DNA of 64,000 bases, from assembly GCF_000718515.1 (NCBI RefSeq), contig NZ_JNZS01000021.1:1-64000 (forward strand), in the 5' to 3' direction. The notes under the pieces are model-generated. The model made no database searches. It was not told the DNA's origin and worked only from the letters and a program-made list of their open reading frames with translations. Both the position numbers and the translations under genes were made by a program. This DNA is from Micromonospora parva (lineage in GTDB: Bacteria; Actinomycetota; Actinomycetes; Mycobacteriales; Micromonosporaceae). Positions within the stretch are counted from its first letter, which is position 1. The number at the start of each line of letters is the position of its first letter. Of this stretch, positions 39,401 through 45,466 are shown piece after piece.

Positions 39401-42400
39401 ACAGCCCGTTCGTATCCAGCCACGCCGACCGGTACGCCTGACCGTAGAACGGGAAAGCGAACGGCAACCCGACCGCGGTCACCGCGTTGTCCCCCGACAA
39501 CCCGACCACTGTGTCATTCGCCGCTGTGAAACTGTTCGCCTGCTCCGCGCAGGTGTACCCCGAATCATCTGAGTACGGGAACAGGTACAGGTCCAGCCAC
39601 ACACCCTGTCCATCGACCAGCAACTGCTGGCTGCCCGACAACCCGCACCGGCCACCCTTGACACCCGACACCGTGTATGTGCCGGGGGCGAAGCCGGAGA
39701 ACGAGTATCCGCCGTCGCTGCCGGTGACCACCTGGAGGCCACCGGGTTCCAGCCTGACCGTGGCTCCGACGACCGGCATGAACGTCATGACATCGATCGC
39801 CACGCCGGACAGGATCGTGGCGGGCTTCACGACGAAGCTTCCCTGCGTCCTGCCACTGACCCGGTTGCCGTCATCGACCGCGACCACGTACAACGGGCGT
39901 TCACCAGTGATCGCGCCTACCGGCACCGACACGGTCGCCGTTCCGCCGGGCGCCGACGCGATCACCTCGTTGGCCAGCGACGTGTTGTCGGCACTCCACC
40001 GGAATTTCGTCACGTTGGTGTCACCACCGGCGCTGAACGTCACTGACATCTGCGCTCCAGCGGTGGCATTCGTGCCGTTCGGGAACGTCAGCACCGGTTG
40101 CAACGGCACCGCCAGCTCCGCGATCCTCGCCGCCGTCTCGACGAAGTTGTACATCCGCACGTCATCGATGTCACCGGGCCAGTTGTGCCCCAACATCCCC
40201 GCATACATCATCGCCCCGATGCGTAAGGGCCCCGTGGCATTGAAACCTGCGGTGACCGTCCCCGTGCCCGGCTGCAGCACACCATCGACGTAGAGACGGA
40301 AGGTCTTCGTACCTCCGTCGTACACACCGGCCAGGTGGGTCCATTTACCGATGACCGGAGCAGCGGTGGATGTGATGTTCTGCCCGCCCGACTGGTCCGC
40401 ATCGGCCTCGTTCATCTGGAAGCCCCACCGGTTGGCCCCCATGATGTACCCCAACCAGAACGGCGCGGTCCGTGCGCCATCAGCAGCGACCGCCGCCTTG
40501 TGCCAGTTCGGAATAGCAGGCAGTCGCACCCGGGCGGTCACCGTGAAGCTGCTGTCCGTACGAACCGGGGTGATCACCCCGGTATCCGGGTGCGGATACT
40601 GCACCGGCCCCCCGGTCGAGGCATTGCCCTGGGCGCCATCCAGCACCAGCGCCTTGCCGACACCGGCCCGCCCGGTCACGCGGTCCGCCCCGGACCCGGA
40701 CAGCGACACGGTGTTGCCGTGCCCGGTCACGTCGGTGGCCGTACCGGTCGCCTCGTCGAACTCCCACTGCGCCGCAGGACCACTGCCCGCGCGAACCGAG
40801 AACGTGTACGTGGCCGGCGTCGCCGAGAATCGGCCAGCGTGATCCTTCGCCCACACCCACAACACGTTCACACCATCGTGACGCGGGAAAAGCGTCACCG
40901 ACGCCCCGTAGTCCGTGGTTCGCGCCGGCACCGTTGCGGCCGCGGTCAACACACCCGAATCGAGTGTGTACGCATACTCCTTCACCTCATAGGCACGCGT
41001 CGACGGCGGCGCGATGTTGAACGTCCCGGCGAACGAGACTCCACCCCGGGGCGCACCATCCGCCGGATACTGGGACGACGTCACCGGCCCCGGTGTCGGC
41101 GGCGGCGTGGCGTCGACAGTGAACTCACACGTCCCCGACCAGTCCCCATAATGCGACCCGTCATACGTACGCGACTGCCACACGTACGTCCCACCATCGG
41201 TCAGCTTTCCTGCCGGAATCGCCTTCGACACCGACGACGGGTTACCCGACGCCTGCGACACCTTGTCCGTGTCATTACGCGCCCCGCCCAACGGCCACCA
41301 GTGGAACCAGGTCGTCAACGACTGCTGCGACGAATCCGGATCCGAATGCCTGACTGCCAGGATCGGCGTCTGTGTCAACACATACGGCCGATTCGCACCG
41401 GTGCCACACGCTTTACCGTCCGACAACCGATCGGAGGGCGCGCCCGGCTTGGTGTTGTACGTGATCGCCAGCTTCGGCGACGAGTGGTTGAACCGCTTCC
41501 ACTGGTTCAACGTCCCCTCGCTCACCGCACGCAACCCCATGGTCAAACGCGACGAGTTGGCACCCGCCGCATGTGCCACCATCGCGGTGGCGTTGAACTC
41601 GACAGTGCCCGGCCCGGCGCAGCCGTGGACCGCGCCGTTCTTCCGGTTCGCTGCGGTCTGCGCGGTGTAGTTACCGTCCCAGACCGGCTGCTTGTCCCAC
41701 GTCGTACCCGACGAGATCGGCCCCGTCATCCACAACTTGGCGTTGGATGCCGGGCTGCACGTCCAGGAGTGCCGCTGCTCGATCCGGAACTTCGCGTCGA
41801 GAATGTACTTCCCGCGCACCGCGCTGGTGTCCATCTGGAAAATCGAACGGACGATGTGGTCGGCGCAGCCGGAGCAGTCCTCGGTCCGGCCCGCGCCCGC
41901 GGAACCGTTCGTCCCGCCGTTGGTCAGGGCGGTCGAGTTCTTCCAGAACGAACTGGTCGGATGCTTGCTCCACACCGACGTCCACTCGCCGCCGGCGATG
42001 CCGCCCGTCCAGGACGGGTCGATGAAGATTGGATACTTGGTGCCCGGATCGGTGAGCAGCTTCCGGTCCGGCACCACCGTCAACTCACCGCCGGTCACCT
42101 TCACCGGCATCACCGCCTGCCGCGCCCCCTGCGGCGCGGTTCCGGCCGGTGACGAGGGGATCTTCGCCGCGGCGTCTGGCGCTGAGGACGGCTTGCCTGC
42201 CCCATCAGGGCCGACCCGTGCCGCGTCCGACTTCTTCGCCGGCGTCTGATCCGGTCCCGGTGACGTGGCCGCCTCCGGCAGCGGCGTGGAATCCCACATC
42301 AACGGAGCCGGCGCCTCGAAGACCTTCTTACCGCTGCCATCCCGGGCGGCGAGCCCGCCACCCTCAGCCGCGGTGACCGTCACACCCTTCGTCGACAGAC

Positions 42401-43040
42401 CGAAGCGCACCGCCGCCAACTTCGGATGCGCCGCCGCCGCCGGCGTACGCACCACCAACACCTCGGAGAAACCCGACACCAAGGCCGTCACCCGCAGGTC
42501 CACGTCCGGCAGCACGTTTCGATACACCGCCGAATCGCCCTTCACCACCGGCGCCGGCAATTTCCCCGGCCAGGACATACCCAACTCACGCTCACCATCG
42601 CGAACCCGAGCCAGCACCCCGTCACCACCCGGCGAGAACACCACCGGCAACACCGTCGCCCGCGGCACCACACCCTCCGCGGTCACCTTCAACGCCGTGT
42701 CCACGGGCACCCACGACGAACCCTTCCGCACCCGAACCGGCTCGATTCCCTCCTCCAACGTCCGCGACCCGTCAACGTTCAAGAACGTCTGCGAGTACTC
42801 CGTACGCTCAGCGAGAATCTCCACTCGACGACCACAGGTATCGACCATCTTCCTGGCCGCTGACGCATCAGCGGAAACATCCACACAGGACGCGCGAGCT
42901 GGTGGGGCGGGTCGCGCCGACGCCGGGGACACCGGCAGCGCAACCGACGTGGCCACCACCACAAACGCGACCAGCGCACATCCAGCGGCCCGAGGAGCCG
43001 TACGACGGGCACGCAGGAACCAGCGACCGCGACCGAACAT
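36489..43040 (-). CDS. Giant (2183 aa) secreted protein with LamG domain and four CarboxypepD-reg/NIDO-like repeats
   Basis: A signal peptide (about residues 1-43) leads into a 600-residue N-terminal region like that of actinobacterial RHS/LamG exoproteins (YRNVLPDVDLRVTALVSGFS, DNRLRE-like RSIFQMDTSAVRGKYILDAKF). A LamG/concanavalin-like domain follows (about 735-985). From about residue 1085 a unit of about 270 residues repeats four times: a carboxypeptidase-regulatory-like fold (e.g. GATVTMSTTGTTVTTGADGGYQFTNVP), then a nidogen-like beta domain with FPFYGQAYRSAWLDTNGLLSF, VVAPFWDDLVVD and VEWRNVH. Units 1-3 share Cys in xxRC and GYxC; unit 4 instead has SCQG and GACKG. No anchor motif or toxin domain is present. 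It is probably adhesive or matrix-binding. Confidence 0.82.
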   Translation of the reverse strand: MFGRGRWFLRARRTAPRAAGCALVAFVVVATSVALPVSPASARPAPPARASCVDVSADASAARKMVDTCGRRVEILAERTEYSQTFLNVDGSRTLEEGIEPVRVRKGSSWVPVDTALKVTAEGVVPRATVLPVVFSPGGDGVLARVRDGERELGMSWPGKLPAPVVKGDSAVYRNVLPDVDLRVTALVSGFSEVLVVRTPAAAAHPKLAAVRFGLSTKGVTVTAAEGGGLAARDGSGKKVFEAPAPLMWDSTPLPEAATSPGPDQTPAKKSDAARVGPDGAGKPSSAPDAAAKIPSSPAGTAPQGARQAVMPVKVTGGELTVVPDRKLLTDPGTKYPIFIDPSWTGGIAGGEWTSVWSKHPTSSFWKNSTALTNGGTNGSAGAGRTEDCSGCADHIVRSIFQMDTSAVRGKYILDAKFRIEQRHSWTCSPASNAKLWMTGPISSGTTWDKQPVWDGNYTAQTAANRKNGAVHGCAGPGTVEFNATAMVAHAAGANSSRLTMGLRAVSEGTLNQWKRFNHSSPKLAITYNTKPGAPSDRLSDGKACGTGANRPYVLTQTPILAVRHSDPDSSQQSLTTWFHWWPLGGARNDTDKVSQASGNPSSVSKAIPAGKLTDGGTYVWQSRTYDGSHYGDWSGTCEFTVDATPPPTPGPVTSSQYPADGAPRGGVSFAGTFNIAPPSTRAYEVKEYAYTLDSGVLTAAATVPARTTDYGASVTLFPRHDGVNVLWVWAKDHAGRFSATPATYTFSVRAGSGPAAQWEFDEATGTATDVTGHGNTVSLSGSGADRVTGRAGVGKALVLDGAQGNASTGGPVQYPHPDTGVITPVRTDSSFTVTARVRLPAIPNWHKAAVAADGARTAPFWLGYIMGANRWGFQMNEADADQSGGQNITSTAAPVIGKWTHLAGVYDGGTKTFRLYVDGVLQPGTGTVTAGFNATGPLRIGAMMYAGMLGHNWPGDIDDVRMYNFVETAARIAELAVPLQPVLTFPNGTNATAGAQMSVTFSAGGDTNVTKFRWSADNTSLANEVIASAPGGTATVSVPVGAITGERPLYVVAVDDGNRVSGRTQGSFVVKPATILSGVAIDVMTFMPVVGATVRLEPGGLQVVTGSDGGYSFSGFAPGTYTVSGVKGGRCGLSGSQQLLVDGQGVWLDLYLFPYSDDSGYTCAEQANSFTAANDTVVGLSGDNAVTAVGLPFAFPFYGQAYRSAWLDTNGLLSFTDPGGSHPYTGGSLPAPAEPNAVVAPFWDDLVVDASASVRTATTGTGANERFVVEWRNVHRKASTAQRVSFEVILAPDGTVTTNYDSLDGAVEQGAQAAVGIEAPAGADGLRYSTAEAVLASGRAIVFGHPETASPLALHDLSGTLVNAAGAAVVGARVTLDPSGMSTVTGAGGAWTFDDLVADSYAVSTVPDTRCGSRARVQVELNANLVRNLQLGPDYGGLGYACTVGASGYVAASTVIPLTGDDESTSVTLPFPMRYHGGTYSTAAVYTNGLLSFQPQDDPFGWYGFLPDGDAPNAVVAPFWEDLVADESSSIRSQLTGVAPNRSFAVEWRNMAFYDGSDRTTFELVLHEDGRIVFHYGEMTSPRQRGDAAVIGLENGSGTVAAVFSAHEPSLTSHSSITYTPAASGTITGTLTTAVTSTPVAGATVTMSTTGTTVTTGADGGYQFTNVPVGEYVLISSTSDNRCVGQSARQVVNHAGGTSDVDLSVMVDGDEFGYTCETGPQTFIPGTQIEVAPEEDEDHWQVNAPFPVKIYGESYNSVWLTWSGAVVFRHPGDLRQSQPIPTPGPNDEPEPVVAVLWDDWVVDESAAIATAARGTAPNRQWVVEWRNVHHSSDPTVRASFEVIFDEDGTMTFAYADIDPANIVERGGSATVGIQNGAGTIGFQYLHHDTLLTSGQGVVFRPSPPGTGVVSGIVSCQGAAVPGATVTTAGLAATTAPNGTYQIEDVPAGTHAITATLHAGACKGSSVESVDVGSNTQRTVDFPTTTTPAGAGYTIAEQPMVLTPVTGPALPLTGDDVYIPITLPFPTTLYGQGYANGWLDINGYLSFVDPGESHSYPDRLAEPDGYYGPDAAIYPFWHDWIVDDDAAVRAEIRGTGSNRQYVIEWHNVLSHVDDLTRVSFQLIIHETGGYSFVYADLDGTFQERGGGAVIGIENAEGTRALQYVYRQPVLRPGIGLRINPPTS

Positions 43041-43076
43041 TGAAGCCCCCGTGTGTCAGACCGCTACGGCTTGATC

Positions 43077-43105
43077 ATTTTAAGTAGCGCCGTTATCGCC
43101 GTCAA
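43077..43105 (-). promoter_or_regulatory. Candidate promoter of the giant surface-protein gene
   Basis: On the minus strand TTGACG (43100-43105) and TAAAAT (43077-43082) are 17 nt apart, with the start codon about 30 nt beyond the predicted start site. An overlapping TTGACA-N17-CGATAA lies just upstream. The rest of 43106-43365 is relatively AT-rich and shows no gene. Confidence 0.55.
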
Positions 43106-43365
43106 TACCGAAGGTTGTCAATTATTCACAGTTAGTGCTGGCCTCTTCCATTGGGCACCGGGTCCCACCTCAGTCGCCTCGAGAGACATGGGCCTAAGCG
43201 CCTAATATGAGAGCTTTTTAACGCATTAGCAAACTGCCTGCCGCACACCCAGTAAGCGGGAGCACTTCCGACCGCGAAAGAGGGCCGGACAACAACATGC
43301 CCCCAGCGGTGCCCACACCTACTTTTTGAAGGGCCAGGGCTCCGCGTCACTCCCACGTCAGGAGC

Positions 43366-43401
43366 ACCACAAGCGAAAAGGCTCGTCACCGGGTCTTCCG
43401 G
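43366..43401 (+). repeat. 36-bp direct repeat, right copy
   Basis: This copy is within the tRNA-operon terminator and matches 36289-36324 with a single difference (A43379 versus C36302). It would be the right-hand junction if the intervening 7.1 kb was acquired by recombination at this sequence. Confidence 0.85.
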
Positions 43402-43413
43402 TGACGAGCCTTT
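43377..43413 (-). terminator. Terminator of the Val-Cys-Gly tRNA operon
   Basis: A perfect 16-bp stem (43377-43392 with 43398-43413) with loop GTCTT is followed on the minus strand by TTTTCG. It lies 10 nt downstream of tRNA-Val. Confidence 0.8.
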
Positions 43414-43422
43414 CTCCTCTGG

Positions 43423-43494
43423 TGGGCGATACTGGGTTTGAACCAGTGACCTCTTCCGTGTCAAGGAAGCGCGCTCCCACTGCGCCAATCGCCC
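43423..43494 (-). tRNA. tRNA-Val (GAC), right copy
   Basis: This 72-nt tRNA is identical to 33059-33130: anticodon GAC in loop TTGACAC. It is the last gene of a Gly-Cys-Val tRNA operon on the minus strand. Confidence 0.95.
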
Positions 43495-43507
43495 GTGCTT
43501 GTTGCCG

Positions 43508-43578
43508 AGGTGGGGACGGGATTTGAACCCGCGTACACGGCTTTGCAGGCCGTTGCCTCGCCTCTCGGCCACCCCACC
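43508..43578 (-). tRNA. tRNA-Cys (GCA)
   Basis: The minus strand folds into a 71-nt tRNA: acceptor GGTGGGG/CCCCACC, anticodon loop CTGCAAA with GCA, and T-loop GGGTTCAAATCCC. It is present only in this group, not in the left tRNA pair. Confidence 0.95.
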
Positions 43579-43612
43579 GAGGTTGCCCCCGTCATACGTG
43601 GCGGCAGCTCCG

Positions 43613-43685
43613 AGCGGACGACGGGATTCGAACCCGCGACCCTCACCTTGGCAAGGTGATGCGCTACCAGCTGCGCTACGTCCGC
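43613..43685 (-). tRNA. tRNA-Gly (GCC), right copy
   Basis: This 73-nt tRNA with anticodon GCC is identical to 33161-33233. It is the first gene of the Gly-Cys-Val operon. The 387-nt stretch to the next gene (43686-44072) holds no recognisable gene; an open frame there has no family features. Confidence 0.95.
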
Positions 43686-44072
43686 ACGCCCCCGGACGTT
43701 CCCGGGTGACGGATGAGAACTTTAGCCGAGTAGGTGTTTGACTGCCAACTCGGGGTCGCCTCGGCGCGTCCCGGGTGGCCGGGGCTGGAGCGGAGTCACC
43801 TGCGGCAGGCTTCCTAGGTGGCTGGCCTGGTGTCTGAATCCAGCACCGACCGTCACACTCCGACATTCCTCGGCAATGATCGTCACCATCGCGTCGCATA
43901 CCTGACCATCGACGTCTCGACGCCCCGGCACTGGGCAGCGGACCTCGGTGAACACTCTCCGTGGAACGACCGACGACACCCAAAAGAAGTGTCCGGCTTC
44001 CGACTGCCACGGTGTGGATCGGCGCGCGGTGGTAACTGTTCGTGTTCAGTCGGATGGGCTACGGTAACGGTC

Positions 44073-44675
44073 GTGACGAGACGTGCGGCCGAGATCCGCC
44101 TGGATGCCCTGCTGCGCACCGCCTGCGACGTGATCGTGGAGCGCGGTCTGGCCAACACCCGGACAGCGGACGTGGCGAATGCCGCGGGCGTGAGTCAGGC
44201 GTTGGTTTTCTACCACTTCGCCACCAAGGAGCGGCTGCTCGCGCAGGCCTTCGCGTACGCGGTCGAACAGGACCTGGCCCGGCTGGACGCGGTGACCCGC
44301 TCCTCCGCCCCGCCACTGACCAAGCTCCGCCGGATCCTCAAGCTCTACACCCCGGCCGGGAGGGCGACCTCCTGGTCCATGTGGATCGACGGCTGGTCGG
44401 AATCCCTGCGTACCCCGGAGTTGGAGAAGGTCTCCCGCCGCCTCGACCTGCGCTGGCGACAGGACCTGGCCGCGGTGATCACCGCCGGGGTGGCCGACGG
44501 CACCTTCCAGTGCGCCGACGCCGACGGGGCCGCGTGGCGGATCAGCGCGGTGATGGACGGCCTCGCCGTCCAACTCGCCGTGCACGACCGGGTGATCTCC
44601 CGCCGCCAGTTCGGCGAGTGGGTCCGGCTGGTCACCGCCCGAGAGCTCGGCCTGGACCCGGCCGACCTCGACTGA
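44073..44675 (+). CDS. TetR-family transcriptional regulator
   Basis: This 200-aa regulator has the HTH region ACDVIVERGLANTRTADVAN with GVSQALVFYHFATKERLLAQA, and a BetI/RutR-like C-terminal domain (LDLRWRQDLAAVITAGVADG). I choose the GTG at 44073 because the upstream open sequence shows no coding features. TACGGT lies 7 nt before it, so a leaderless transcript is possible. Its target is unknown; the next gene in the same direction begins 69 nt downstream. Confidence 0.85.
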   Translation: MTRRAAEIRLDALLRTACDVIVERGLANTRTADVANAAGVSQALVFYHFATKERLLAQAFAYAVEQDLARLDAVTRSSAPPLTKLRRILKLYTPAGRATSWSMWIDGWSESLRTPELEKVSRRLDLRWRQDLAAVITAGVADGTFQCADADGAAWRISAVMDGLAVQLAVHDRVISRRQFGEWVRLVTARELGLDPADLD

Positions 44676-44744
44676 GCACCGGTCCCCGCACCGAGCCGGG
44701 CAAAACGGACTCAGTCCGCCCCGTCGACCGGAACAATCGGCGGC

Positions 44745-45326
44745 ATGGACCTCTTGGAGGCGTACCGCCGGAGCCTGGCCGAATTCATCGACCGGGTGGA
44801 CCAGATCCAGCCCGGCCAGTGGTCCGACCCGACACCGTGTTCGGACTGGGACGTCCGCACGCTGGTCAATCACGTGGTGACCGAGGACCGGTGGAGCGTT
44901 CCACTGCTCGCCGGGCGGACCATCGAGGAGGTCGGCGACCGCCTCGACGGTGACCAACTCGGCGCCGACCCGATCGCCACCGCGCGGGAGGCCGCCGCGC
45001 AGGCCGAGATCGCCGCCACCCACCCCGGCACGATCGACCGCACCGTGCACCTCTCCAGCGGCGACACACCGGCCGCCGAATACCTCCAGCAACTCCTCGC
45101 CGAGCACCTCGTGCACGGCTGGGACGTGGCGGTGGCGATCGGCGCGCAGCCGCAGCTCGACCCGGACGTGGTGCACGCCGCCGCCCGGTGGTTCGCCGGC
45201 CAGATCGACGCCTACCAGCGCAACAACCTGGTGCACACCGGCGTACGGGTGCCCGACGACGCCGACGAGCAGGACCACCTGCTGGCCGCGTTCGGCCGCG
45301 ACCCCGACTGGGCGCCGAGCGCCTGA
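44745..45326 (+). CDS. TIGR03086-type (mycothiol-dependent/DinB-like) metal-binding protein
   Basis: This 193-aa protein has the MDMPI/DinB-like four-helix fold: PTPCSDWDVRTLVNHVV at the N-terminus and LLAEHLVHGWDVAVAIG in the third helix. Those two His residues, with an acidic residue between, would bind a divalent metal. Family members include mycothiol-dependent maleylpyruvate isomerase, but most have unknown substrates. It is probably co-transcribed with the preceding TetR gene. Confidence 0.82.
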   Translation: MDLLEAYRRSLAEFIDRVDQIQPGQWSDPTPCSDWDVRTLVNHVVTEDRWSVPLLAGRTIEEVGDRLDGDQLGADPIATAREAAAQAEIAATHPGTIDRTVHLSSGDTPAAEYLQQLLAEHLVHGWDVAVAIGAQPQLDPDVVHAAARWFAGQIDAYQRNNLVHTGVRVPDDADEQDHLLAAFGRDPDWAPSA

Positions 45327-45391
45327 GCGAATCTCGATCTGTTCGTGTGACAGCGGCTGCGGACCTTGCCGTGACCTCGGGAGACTGATAT

Positions 45392-45425
45392 CCACAGATG
45401 CGCATGCGTCACCGCGCATCTGTGG
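45392..45425 (+). promoter_or_regulatory. 12-bp hairpin in the fungalysin leader
   Basis: CCACAGATGCGC pairs perfectly with GCGCATCTGTGG across a 10-nt loop, 42 nt before the GTG start. It could be an operator, an attenuator or an mRNA-stabilising hairpin. It does not resemble a riboswitch that I know. Confidence 0.45.
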
Positions 45426-45466
45426 TCGGCGGCTCGCCGGCCATCCCGCTCCCACGAGGAGGTCCC

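Noticed and set aside
37110..39572. Long plus-strand open frame opposite the giant gene
   Set aside because: It is an antisense shadow of GC-rich coding DNA; its composition and lack of domain pattern argue against a gene.
36489..43040. RHS-type polymorphic toxin
   Set aside because: The N-terminus is RHS-like, but there are no YD/RHS repeats and no C-terminal toxin or following immunity gene.
43818..44072. Coding extension of the TetR regulator at 44073
   Set aside because: The extra 85 residues have no family similarity, and the HTH begins just after GTG 44073.
45392..45425. ydaO/c-di-AMP riboswitch before the protease
   Set aside because: Only a single simple hairpin is seen, without the multi-helix conserved core.
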